DNA of 64,000 nucleotides from the NCBI RefSeq assembly GCF_022179545.1, contig NZ_AP025518.1, positions 3,472,001 to 3,536,000 of the forward strand, written 5' to 3'. The notes beneath the pieces are model-generated. The model was not told the origin of the DNA and made no database searches. It saw only the letters and a list, made by a program, of their open reading frames with translations. A program made the position numbers and the translations under genes. This DNA is from Mycolicibacterium fortuitum subsp. fortuitum (GTDB taxonomy: Bacteria > Actinomycetota > Actinomycetes > Mycobacteriales > Mycobacteriaceae). Shown piece by piece: positions 34,584 to 42,230 of this stretch (position 1 is its first letter; every line of letters starts with the position of its first letter).

Positions 34584-35768
34584 TCAGTTCACCACGATGC
34601 GCAATTGCTCCCAACCGCGGACTGTCGAGGTGGGCGCGAGTTTCGCACTGTCGTAGTCGATCTCCCACTCCGGGAACCGGTTGAGCAGCTCGTCGAGAGC
34701 CACCCGACCCTCCAGGCGGGCCAGATTGGCACCCAGGCAGTAATGCAGGCCCTTGCCGAAAGTCAGGTGGCTGGGGTTGTCGCGATGGATGTCGAAGGTG
34801 TCGGGGTCGCGGTATCGGCGTGGGTCGCGGTTGGCCGCCCCGAACAGCAGCAGCATCGCGCTTCCTGCCGGCACCGTCGTGCCGTCGTACTCGAAATCTC
34901 TTGCGACCCAGCGTGCCACGTGCGGTCCGGTCGGTTCGAACCGGAGCGTCTCATCGACCGCGCGGGTCAGCAGCGACCGGTCCCGTTCCACTTCCCGACG
35001 TTGGCCGGGGTGTTCGGCGAGCACTTTCGCCAGCCAGCCGATGAGCCGGCCGGTGGTCTCGTTACCAGCTCCGGCCACCACCTGGGTGTAGTGCAGCACC
35101 TCTTTGCGCTCGAGCTTGCGGGTGATGCCGAACTCGTCGGCGAACTCGACATTGAGCAGCGCGGTCATCAGGTCGTCCGAGGGATTGTTGGATCGCCATT
35201 CGACGTAGTCGGCATAGATCCGGCCATCGGCGATACGGTCGGCCTGCACCACCTTCATCGGTGCACCGGGCTCGGTCCGTAGATTGGCATCGTTGGCATC
35301 GCGGACCCCGATCTGCTCGGATTCCGGTATGCCGAGCAGCATTCCGATCACCCGCATCGGCATCATCGACGCCAATTCGGCGATGATGTCGAACCCTCCC
35401 GAGCCGACCAGCGGATCCAGGCAACGCACGCAGAACTGCCGGATCTGGTCCTCGATCTCGGCCATCCGCCGTGGCGTGAACACCCGTGACATCAGCCCGC
35501 GCAGCAGGGTGTGTATCGGCGGATCTTCGAACATCATCACGCCCGGCGGCATGTCGAATTCGGACTTGATGAGCTCCAGGATGTCACTTCTGCTGTTGGA
35601 GAACGTTTCCCAGTCAGCCAGCGCCTTCTCGACATCGGCATGGCGTGACAGTGCCCAGAAGCCATAGCGCTCGTTGTGGTAGATCGGTGCTTCTTCACGC
35701 AGCCGCGCGTAGACCGGATAGGGATCGGCGACGATGCCGACGTCGTAGGGGTCGTAATAGACGGTCAT
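34584..35768 (-). CDS. Cytochrome P450
   Basis: A 394-residue soluble bacterial P450. The heme cysteine is in FGKGLHYCLGANLARLE (about residue 344), the I-helix oxygen-activation motif is VVAGAGNETTGRL, the K-helix ExxR is in AVDETLRFEP, and the PERF-like segment is RYRDPDTFDI. The redox partner is not encoded next to it. It lies behind the remnant of an SDR whose stop overlaps its ATG (ATGA), and ahead of an SRPBCC gene. Divergent from it is a TetR gene across a perfect 16-bp palindrome. The group containing YYDPYDVGIVADPYPVY includes CYP enzymes acting on steroids or terpenoids; the substrate is not established. Confidence 0.93.
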   Translation of the reverse strand: MTVYYDPYDVGIVADPYPVYARLREEAPIYHNERYGFWALSRHADVEKALADWETFSNSRSDILELIKSEFDMPPGVMMFEDPPIHTLLRGLMSRVFTPRRMAEIEDQIRQFCVRCLDPLVGSGGFDIIAELASMMPMRVIGMLLGIPESEQIGVRDANDANLRTEPGAPMKVVQADRIADGRIYADYVEWRSNNPSDDLMTALLNVEFADEFGITRKLERKEVLHYTQVVAGAGNETTGRLIGWLAKVLAEHPGQRREVERDRSLLTRAVDETLRFEPTGPHVARWVARDFEYDGTTVPAGSAMLLLFGAANRDPRRYRDPDTFDIHRDNPSHLTFGKGLHYCLGANLARLEGRVALDELLNRFPEWEIDYDSAKLAPTSTVRGWEQLRIVVN

Positions 35769-35878
35769 TTGAGACCGCTGCCGGCGCCGACGGGCAGGAT
35801 AACCCTGGCGTGGCTGCACCCCTGACCGCGGGCTGCCCCGGTGATCAGTGCGACCTTGCCCTCGACCCGTCCGGTCAT
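35765..35878 (-). pseudogene. Short-chain dehydrogenase remnant (internal deletion)
   Basis: A 37-codon frame that begins exactly like an SDR, TGRVEGKVALITGAARGQG (Rossmann motif TGAARGQG), and ends exactly like one, LPVGAGSGLK, the C-terminal tail of mycofactocin-coupled-type mycobacterial SDRs, which usually end in LPVDAG-x-LK. About 230 residues are missing between them; the junction lies around codons 21-26 (CSHARV), and the frame is preserved. The stop overlaps the P450 ATG, so the original SDR-P450 translational coupling survived the deletion. It cannot encode a working dehydrogenase. Whether the peptide is made is unknown; as the first cistron it may only serve to start translation of the P450. 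Confidence 0.75.
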
Positions 35879-35897
35879 CGCCCACCCTCTGCCGATT

Positions 35898-35913
35898 TTG
35901 GGCGATCGCCCAA
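35898..35913. promoter_or_regulatory. Perfect 16-bp palindromic operator
   Basis: TTGGGCGATCGCCCAA is its own reverse complement. It lies in the 89-base space between the divergent SDR-remnant/P450 operon and the TetR gene. This is the standard position for a TetR-family operator controlling both directions. Just to the right is an AT-rich TAATTA element that could serve as a -10 region for the TetR-FadD transcript. Confidence 0.75.
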
Positions 35914-35967
35914 TAATTACACTCAGGCCATGTCTAGCAGCCGCCGGCGCGCGTGGTCAAGGGCGCG

Positions 35968-36573
35968 ATGAGCCCGCAGAGAACCGCCGGGCAGGCCACC
36001 CCCGGTCGCGATTCCAGCACTCGCCGAGCGTTGATCCGGGCCACCGCCCACGTCATGCTCGAAGAGGGGTATGCCGCGGCGACCTCGCGACGGGTGGCCG
36101 CCCAGGCCGGCGTCAAACCCGCGCTCGTGCACTACTACTTCCCCACCATGGACGACCTTTTCATCGCGGTCCTGGCTGCCGGTGCCGATGCCAACCTGAG
36201 CACCCAACGGGAAGCCTTCGCCGAAGATGCCCCGTTGCATGCGCTGTGGGAGCTCAACAGCGCCCAGGGCGCCGCGCTCTGGATGGAATTCATGGCCCTG
36301 GCCAATCACCGCAAGGCCATCGGAAGCGAGATCGCCGGCTACGCCGACCGGTTTCGTGAACTCGAGGAGACCGCCATGGCCTCGGCGCTGCAAGCCCACG
36401 GGGTGGACACCGACGAGTTCCCACCGGTGGTGATGTCGATGATCGTGGCGAGCCTGGCCCGCATCCTGGTACTCGAACAAGGCCTGGGGATCAGCCGGGG
36501 ACACGCCGAGGCCCAGGAATTCGTGCGGCGTTACCTCGACCGGTACGAGCTTCCCGAGGGTGACCCGGCATGA
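35968..36573 (+). CDS. TetR-family regulator
   Basis: A 201-residue TetR-type regulator. The helix-turn-helix is TRRALIRATAHVMLEEGYAAATSRRVAAQAGVKPALVHYYF split across about residues 20-60, followed by a helical ligand domain. ATG 35968 is preceded by AAGGGCG; a GTG at 35953 is also in frame. A 13-codon reading frame (35930-35971) begins just after the palindrome and its TGA overlaps this ATG, so translational coupling to a leader peptide is possible. It overlaps the downstream ligase gene by 4 bases. The probable operator is the 16-bp palindrome, giving control of both this operon and the P450 operon. Confidence 0.9.
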   Translation: MSPQRTAGQATPGRDSSTRRALIRATAHVMLEEGYAAATSRRVAAQAGVKPALVHYYFPTMDDLFIAVLAAGADANLSTQREAFAEDAPLHALWELNSAQGAALWMEFMALANHRKAIGSEIAGYADRFRELEETAMASALQAHGVDTDEFPPVVMSMIVASLARILVLEQGLGISRGHAEAQEFVRRYLDRYELPEGDPA

Positions 36574-38087
36574 GCCTTCTGCACGAGTTGATCTCGGCGG
36601 CCGCCGACGCGGCGCCGCAGCGTCCGGCGGTCGTCACCGACAGCGGCAGCACCGCGACGTTCGCCGAGTTCGACCGCCAGATCCGTGGCGTCGCGGGCTG
36701 GGTGGCCGACCGGACCGCACCGGGTGACCGAGTGGCAGTGGTCGCCGACAACAGTGCCGCCTACGCACAGCTGTATTACGGGGTGCCGCGCAGCGGGCGC
36801 ATCCTGACGCTGATCAACCAGCGTCTCAGCCCCGCCGAACAAGCCGCGCAGTTGGAGACCGCCGCACCCGCCATGTTGCTCGGCGACGAGCGCTACCTCT
36901 CTGCCCTGCCCGGCACCGGGGCCGCCGCTGGTCCCGCCGTCGCGTTCGAATCGGCAGAGTGGCAGGCCGCATCTGCCTGCGACCTTCCGCTACCCGATGT
37001 TCCATGCCCTGACGATCCAGCCTGGCTGCTGTTCACCAGCGGGTCCACCGGAGTTCCGAAAGCCGTTGTGCACAACCATCGGTCGATCCTCACGGCGGTC
37101 TGGGGCTCGGTGGCGGGCCGCTCGGTGCGGCCCGGCGGGGTGTACCTGCTGCCGTTTCCGATGTGTCACATCGCCGGCTACAACATGCTGGTGCAACATG
37201 CGGTGGCCTCGACGGTGGTCCTCTGCGCGCAGTTCCGGCCCGAGCGTTTCGTGCGACTGGTCCATGACCACGGGGTGACCTCGTGCTCGCTGGCGCCGAC
37301 CATGCTGCACTCTCTACTCGGCCACCTCGAACGCACCGGCACCGGTTTACCCACTCTGGACGCGATCTCCTATGGGTCGGCCGCGATGCCGCTGGATCTG
37401 CTGCGACGGGCGATCGAGGTACTCGGGGTCGACTTCCATCAGGGTTACGGGATGACCGAAACCGGCGGGAACATCACATTTCTGGGTCCCGAGGACCATC
37501 GATCCGGCGCTGCGGGGCGCCCGGAACTGCTCACCAGTGCCGGCTATCCGCATCGCGATGTCGAGATAGGCATCGCCGGCGCCTCAGGCGATCTGTTGCC
37601 GCCCGGGCAGGTTGGTGAGATCTTGGTGCGTGGCGCGCAGGTGACCCCCGGTTATTGGCCGGAGGGTGCGAGCACCACGGACGGTTGGCTACCTACGGGC
37701 GACATGGGTCGCACCGAACCCGACGGCCGGCTGTTCGTCGTCGACCGGCTCAAGGACATCATCGTCACCGGCGGCGAGAACGTGTCCTCCCGCGAGGTCG
37801 AGGACGCACTGTCCGGACATCCCGGGGTCGATCAGGTGGCCGTCGTCGCCGTCCCGGATGACTACTGGGGCGAGGCAGTGTGTGCCGTGGTCGTCCCGAG
37901 CGCCGGGCAGCGACCGACGGCCGACGAATTGATCGACCACGCACGCAAGACGATCGCGGGTTTCAAACGGCCGCGCGTGGTGTTGTTCACCGAGGCGCTG
38001 CCGATGACCGGCAACGGCAAGGTCGCCAAGGACCGGGTTCGCGCGTTCGCGCGCGCCACCGTCCTCGACGGCGCCGAGCGCACATAG
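36570..38087 (+). CDS. Acyl-CoA synthetase / AMP-dependent ligase
   Basis: A 505-residue adenylate-forming ligase, compact like MenE/long-chain or cyclohexanecarboxylate-CoA ligases. Motifs: LLFTSGSTGVPKAVVHNH (AMP/phosphate loop), QGYGMTETGG (A5), LPTGDMGRTEPDGRLFVVDRLKD (hinge) and the final catalytic lysine in LPMTGNGKVAKDR. ATG 36570 overlaps the TetR stop (ATGA), so it is controlled with the regulator. Its presence behind the TetR that probably also governs the P450 operon suggests hydroxylation followed by CoA activation of the same carboxylate-bearing substrate. The substrate is not known. Confidence 0.92.
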   Translation: MSLLHELISAAADAAPQRPAVVTDSGSTATFAEFDRQIRGVAGWVADRTAPGDRVAVVADNSAAYAQLYYGVPRSGRILTLINQRLSPAEQAAQLETAAPAMLLGDERYLSALPGTGAAAGPAVAFESAEWQAASACDLPLPDVPCPDDPAWLLFTSGSTGVPKAVVHNHRSILTAVWGSVAGRSVRPGGVYLLPFPMCHIAGYNMLVQHAVASTVVLCAQFRPERFVRLVHDHGVTSCSLAPTMLHSLLGHLERTGTGLPTLDAISYGSAAMPLDLLRRAIEVLGVDFHQGYGMTETGGNITFLGPEDHRSGAAGRPELLTSAGYPHRDVEIGIAGASGDLLPPGQVGEILVRGAQVTPGYWPEGASTTDGWLPTGDMGRTEPDGRLFVVDRLKDIIVTGGENVSSREVEDALSGHPGVDQVAVVAVPDDYWGEAVCAVVVPSAGQRPTADELIDHARKTIAGFKRPRVVLFTEALPMTGNGKVAKDRVRAFARATVLDGAERT

Positions 38088-38119
38088 CCTCCTGACTCGG
38101 GCGCGGGCCTCGCAGAGGC

Positions 38120-38144
38120 CGTGGCCAACCCCTCAACGGCCACG
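38120..38144 (+). terminator. Possible hairpin terminator after the ligase
   Basis: CGTGGCC (38120-38126) pairs with GGCCACG (38138-38144) over an 11-base loop, 33 bases past the ligase stop. The stem is 7 bp with no U-tract, so the call is tentative. Confidence 0.4.
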
Positions 38145-38297
38145 ACACAGCGGACGATACGCCGCCGCGGGCCGTTTTCCGGGCTTTCCGCCAAATGCCT
38201 CGGCAAATTTGACGGTGCGTCAACGCAATCCATGCTCTTGTCCCCACGGCAGTGCTAGCGTTCGGCCTTACCTGAGCGCACACCCTGGGGGTTCAAC

Positions 38298-38858
38298 ATG
38301 ACTGCCAACGATCCCGACTGGACCAAACCAGCAGCGATGGCCATCCCGCCCGAGGGCTATTTCGAACTCAAGGAGGGCCGTTACGGGCCCACTTACCCGA
38401 GAACCCCTTCCTGTCACGGTTTTTCGATCATCGCGAAGGTGAAGGAAGGCCGCGAAGAGGCGATCCGCGCCTACGGCAAACAGATCGAGGAGGCGGTCGC
38501 CGCGAGCCCCGATGTGCTTGCGCCACTTCGGTTGCACTATTTGCGTTGGCAACTGTTCGATGTCGGCTCGGGTCTGCATTTCCAGTACCAGGGCATCTTC
38601 GACACCGACTTCGACAAGTACACCGAAGACGCAGTGCAATTGTTCAGCGCCACCGGCATCACCACGGTGTTCACCAACCTGGAAGGGTTCCCCGAGGACT
38701 GGAAGGAGAACCCGCAGGCGTTCATCGAATTCGTCCGGGCACACCAGGTACCGAGTTTCCTGGAATACGGCGAGTACCCCTACGTCACCGCCGACGAGAT
38801 CAAGAAGGCACTGCGCCTCAAGGCCGCCTTTTCCACCATGCTCGACCAGATGCAGTAG
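38298..38858 (+). CDS. Conserved protein co-transcribed with DyP peroxidase
   Basis: A 186-residue soluble protein. It looks like a two-strand-repeat ferredoxin-like fold: SCHGFSIIAKVKEGREEAIRAYGKQIEEAV, LHYLRWQLFD and FQYQGIFDTDFDKYTEDAVQLF, the last resembling dimeric alpha/beta-barrel proteins. No catalytic residues are recognisable. The stop lies two bases before the GTG of the DyP-type peroxidase, so the two are translated together. Its fold class (dimeric alpha/beta barrel, like the peroxidase domain itself) suggests a partner or accessory subunit, which is inference. Start ATG 38298 follows a 210-base upstream space. Confidence 0.78.
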   Translation: MTANDPDWTKPAAMAIPPEGYFELKEGRYGPTYPRTPSCHGFSIIAKVKEGREEAIRAYGKQIEEAVAASPDVLAPLRLHYLRWQLFDVGSGLHFQYQGIFDTDFDKYTEDAVQLFSATGITTVFTNLEGFPEDWKENPQAFIEFVRAHQVPSFLEYGEYPYVTADEIKKALRLKAAFSTMLDQMQ

Positions 38859-38860
38859 CA

Positions 38861-40189
38861 GTGCTCGACTTCGACGAAATCCAGCACATCCTGCTGACCC
38901 GCACTCCGGCCATCACCGGCCGCTACGAGTTCCTGACCTTTGACAGCCCCGAGGGCGGCCGGGCCTGGCTCACCGAGTTGCTCGGCAAGGTGTCCTCGGC
39001 TACGGACGTGCTGGCCACCATGGACGAGTCCGACCGCTGGGTCACTGTCGCGTTCACCTGGACCGGACTGCGGGCGCTCGGGGTCGACGAGGAGTCGCTG
39101 GACACCTTCCCCGACGCGTTCCGGGAAGGTATGGCGCGGCGCGCGGAGATCCTGGGTGACACCGGCGAGGCGGCACCCGAACACTGGCTGGGCGGCCTGG
39201 CGGGTGAAGATCTGCACGCGATCGCGATCCTGTTCGCCCGCACTGACGAGCAGTGCCGCCGGTCCATCGAGGAGCACGACAAACTCCTCGACCGCACCCC
39301 AGGCGTGCGCAGCCTGTCCTATCTGGACCTGAATGCGACTCCACCGTTCAACTACGCCCACGACCACTTCGGCTTTCGCGATCGGCTGTCCCAACCGGTG
39401 ATGAAGGGATCCGGTGAGGAGCCGACACCAGGCTCCGGTGAACCGCTCGAACCCGGGGAGTTCATCCTCGGCTATCCGGACGAGGACGGGCCCGTCGCCA
39501 ACCTGCCCAAGCCCGACGTGTTGTCGCGCAACGGTAGTTATATGGCCTACCGCCGGCTGGAAGAGCATGTAGGCCTGTTCCGCGAGTACCTTCGTGAGCG
39601 TTCCGATTCGCCGGAGGCCGAGGAACTGCTGGCCGCGAAGTTCATGGGCCGGTGGCGCAGCGGCGCTCCCCTGGTGCTGGCGCCTGATCGTGACGATCCC
39701 GAACTCGGCGCAGATCCAATGCGCAACAACGACTTCAACTACAAGGAGATGGATCCGTTCGGCTATGCCTGCCCGTTGGGGTCGCACGCGCGCCGGCTCA
39801 ACCCGCGCGACACCGCGCACTACATGAACCGGCGCCGGATGATCCGGCGCGGCGCCACCTACGGCCCGGCACTGCCTGAGGGCGCGCCCGATGATGGGGT
39901 GGAGCGGGGCATCGCGGCGTTCATCATCTGCGCCGATCTGGTGCGCCAGTTCGAGTTCGCGCAGAACGTATGGATCAACGACAAGACGTTCCACGAATTG
40001 GGTAATGAGCACGACCCGATCTGCGGCACGCAGGACGGCACATTGGACTTCACCGTCCCCAAACGTCCGATCCGTAAAGTGCACAAAGGCATTCCGGCGT
40101 TCACGACCCTTCGCGGCGGCGCCTACTTTTTCTTGCCGGGCATGTCGGGATTGCGATATCTGGCGTCCGGGGGCCGCGAGCCGTCGTGA
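38861..40189 (+). CDS. Large DyP-type heme peroxidase
   Basis: A 442-residue dye-decolorizing-type peroxidase, longer than the roughly 330-residue encapsulin-associated bacterial DyPs. The distal region EFILGYPDEDG holds the aspartate/glutamate motif that replaces GxxDG, and the proximal heme-ligand region is YACPLGSHARRLNPR. A C-terminal FFLPGMSGLRYL closes the barrel. There is no Tat signal and no encapsulin gene nearby, so it is a cytoplasmic enzyme of the long (multi-insert) group. It starts at GTG 38861 right after the 186-residue partner. The natural electron donor is unknown. Confidence 0.9.
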   Translation: MLDFDEIQHILLTRTPAITGRYEFLTFDSPEGGRAWLTELLGKVSSATDVLATMDESDRWVTVAFTWTGLRALGVDEESLDTFPDAFREGMARRAEILGDTGEAAPEHWLGGLAGEDLHAIAILFARTDEQCRRSIEEHDKLLDRTPGVRSLSYLDLNATPPFNYAHDHFGFRDRLSQPVMKGSGEEPTPGSGEPLEPGEFILGYPDEDGPVANLPKPDVLSRNGSYMAYRRLEEHVGLFREYLRERSDSPEAEELLAAKFMGRWRSGAPLVLAPDRDDPELGADPMRNNDFNYKEMDPFGYACPLGSHARRLNPRDTAHYMNRRRMIRRGATYGPALPEGAPDDGVERGIAAFIICADLVRQFEFAQNVWINDKTFHELGNEHDPICGTQDGTLDFTVPKRPIRKVHKGIPAFTTLRGGAYFFLPGMSGLRYLASGGREPS

Positions 40190-40202
40190 TGCACGGTGCC
40201 TG

Positions 40203-41198
40203 CTACGGCATCGCGCCCAAAAACCACAGGCCGGCCACCGGGGCGGGGCTCGGCTGCACCACGGGAGCGGGAGGCACCGGTACCAGAGCAGGTCCCGGCG
40301 CCGGGTCGGCCGCGATGTGTGGCTCAGCGGCGGGTAGATGCGGCTCAGCGGCCGGCGGTAGATGAGGGACTCCGACGGCGACGACCGCAGGCTGCTGGGG
40401 CGGCGCCGCCGGAATCTGCGGGGACGCCAAGGGCGCGGCCGAGGCCACCTGGACCGCTGGAACCACTTGCGGTGCCGGGGTTGCCACCACGGTGGGTTCC
40501 TCGGCCATCGGTTCCCGTTGGGCCCGTTCGGCCGCTTGGGTCGAGGCGGCCGGCTCGGCAGATGGTTCTGCCACGGTCCGTGCCACGTCGCTGGGAGTGA
40601 GGACGGTGACGAGCTGCGGCTGCACGGCCGCGGCGATGTCGCCGTCGTCGGCGGCCGGCACCGGTATCTTTTCAGCGCCCTGTGAGCCGACCGTGAGCAG
40701 TCCCGTCGCGACCGCCGCGGCCATGGCCGCGAGTGCCCGCACAGTCATGTGTTTGCGGGCAGCGGGGGCCCGATGCAGGGATGGCTGCGAGGCCCTGGCG
40801 ACCGCACCGGTCGCCACGGCCACCGCGGCGGCCCGCGCGGAACGTACCCGGCTCGGAACCATGCCATCGTCAGGGTCTCCGGCGCCGGATTGTTCGAGGA
40901 CGACACGCACATCCTCGAATCCGGCGGCAGCCAGCCGGGCAAGGAGTCGGGTGACGAGTTGGTCGGTGTCATCAGAGACAAGCGCAGCCGAGACGCCGAT
41001 CGCGGTCACGTCCTGACCGCTGGCCGCGGCGATGGCCTGTGCGCTGCAGGCGGCAGACGCAGCGCGGGTGGCCAGGTCGTCGGCGGTGTCGACGTCGAAG
41101 GCGTCGTCATCGAGCAGGGTGAGTTCGTCGGTGCGGCCGTCGACCAGCGCCCAGGCGATGCCGTGTGAAGTCACCGACAGCCCCAGCACTGTCTTCAC
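40203..41198 (-). CDS. DUF7159-type mycobacterial protein with Pro-rich tail
   Basis: A 331-residue protein. The N-terminal domain (about 1-140) begins KTVLGLSVTSHGIAWALVDG, the pattern of the mycobacterial DUF7159 family, which resembles an actin/hexokinase-type fold. A basic segment precedes one membrane helix (about 180-200, TVRALAAMAAAVATGLLTVG), and an Ala/Pro-rich, probably periplasmic tail of about 125 residues follows, ending GLWFLGAMP. GTG 41198 has GAGG upstream; the frame stays open to 41453. The family is encoded in many copies in mycobacteria and its function is unknown. It converges on the DyP gene with 13 bases between. Confidence 0.8.
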   Translation of the reverse strand: MKTVLGLSVTSHGIAWALVDGRTDELTLLDDDAFDVDTADDLATRAASAACSAQAIAAASGQDVTAIGVSAALVSDDTDQLVTRLLARLAAAGFEDVRVVLEQSGAGDPDDGMVPSRVRSARAAAVAVATGAVARASQPSLHRAPAARKHMTVRALAAMAAAVATGLLTVGSQGAEKIPVPAADDGDIAAAVQPQLVTVLTPSDVARTVAEPSAEPAASTQAAERAQREPMAEEPTVVATPAPQVVPAVQVASAAPLASPQIPAAPPQQPAVVAVGVPHLPPAAEPHLPAAEPHIAADPAPGPALVPVPPAPVVQPSPAPVAGLWFLGAMP

Positions 41199-41330
41199 CC
41201 TGGCGTCCTCGATCCCTCTCGCGCGGGCCGGCATTCGGCCGCGACGAGCGTATGTCGCCTGGCGGGCGTCGGCATCCGGGAGAAGGGCCCGGTAACCGAC
41301 TGGGCACCCAGAATTCACCCGGATGCTATT

Positions 41331-42230
41331 TTGGCCGCCGAACCGGCCCGGAGATCGGGCGGCAAGGAGGCGATCATCGGTACATGCGCGGTCACCGGGT
41401 CCGCATCCGGCATGGGCCTGCAGACCATCCGACGACTCCAGAGTCTCGGACACACCGTGATCGGCGTGGACCTCAGAGAAGGCCAGGTGGTGGCCGACCT
41501 GTCCACCCCACAGGGCCGACGGGCAGCGGCCGACGGCGTGCTGGCCGTCTGCGGCGGAGTCCTCGACGGAGCGGTCCTGGCCGCCGGTCTCGGTCCCGGC
41601 GCCGGCGCTGATCGCAACCGGTTGATCGCCGAGGTCAACTTCCTCGGCGTGGTGGAGCTCCTCGACGCCTGGCGGCCTGCGCTGGCCGCTGCCGACCGAG
41701 CCAAAGTCGTCGTGATCTCCAGCAATTCGACGACAACGGTGCCGGTGGTGCCCCGCCGCACCGTCCGGGCGCTGATGGCGCGCGACACCGACAAAGCGGT
41801 CGGCTCACTACGGCTGTTGGGCCGCAACGGATCCGCCATCATGTACGCGGCTTCCAAGATCGCGGTGAGCCGCTGGCTGCGGATCAACGCCGTCTCGGCG
41901 GCCTGGGCCGGTGCGGGTATCCGAATGAACGCACTGGCTCCGGGCGCAATCCTGACTCCGCTGCTGGAGGCCCAGCTCGCCGATCCGCGCGAGGGCGCCG
42001 CGGTGCGGAAGTTCCCGGTGCCGGTAGGCGGTTACGGCGACGCCGGACACCTTGCCGACTGGATTTGTTTCATGCTCTCGGACTCGGCCGATTTTCTCTG
42101 CGGCAGTGTGGTTTTCGTCGACGGCGGCTCCGATGCATTCTTCCGCCCGCAAGAGTGGCCGAGGGCGGTCCCACTACGCCGGCTGCCGCGGTACCTGTGG
42201 CGGTTCGCCCGCGGTGTGCGTCGTGACTGA
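41331..42230 (+). CDS. Short-chain dehydrogenase (start codon uncertain)
   Basis: An SDR with Rossmann motif VTGSASGMG, VISSNSTTT, catalytic YAASK and C-terminal FVDGGSDAFF; it matches the mycobacterial group often annotated as 3-alpha-hydroxysteroid dehydrogenase-like. The first possible TTG is at 41331 and gives 299 residues, but there is no ribosome site there. A near-perfect AAGGAGG lies at 41364-41370, and the only codons at the right distance are ATC codons (41373 or 41376) placing the start six residues before the Rossmann strand, as in relatives. Translation from a rare AUC codon, or a sequence change in the start codon, is therefore possible. It overlaps the MFS gene by 8 bases. Confidence 0.85.
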   Translation: MAAEPARRSGGKEAIIGTCAVTGSASGMGLQTIRRLQSLGHTVIGVDLREGQVVADLSTPQGRRAAADGVLAVCGGVLDGAVLAAGLGPGAGADRNRLIAEVNFLGVVELLDAWRPALAAADRAKVVVISSNSTTTVPVVPRRTVRALMARDTDKAVGSLRLLGRNGSAIMYAASKIAVSRWLRINAVSAAWAGAGIRMNALAPGAILTPLLEAQLADPREGAAVRKFPVPVGGYGDAGHLADWICFMLSDSADFLCGSVVFVDGGSDAFFRPQEWPRAVPLRRLPRYLWRFARGVRRD

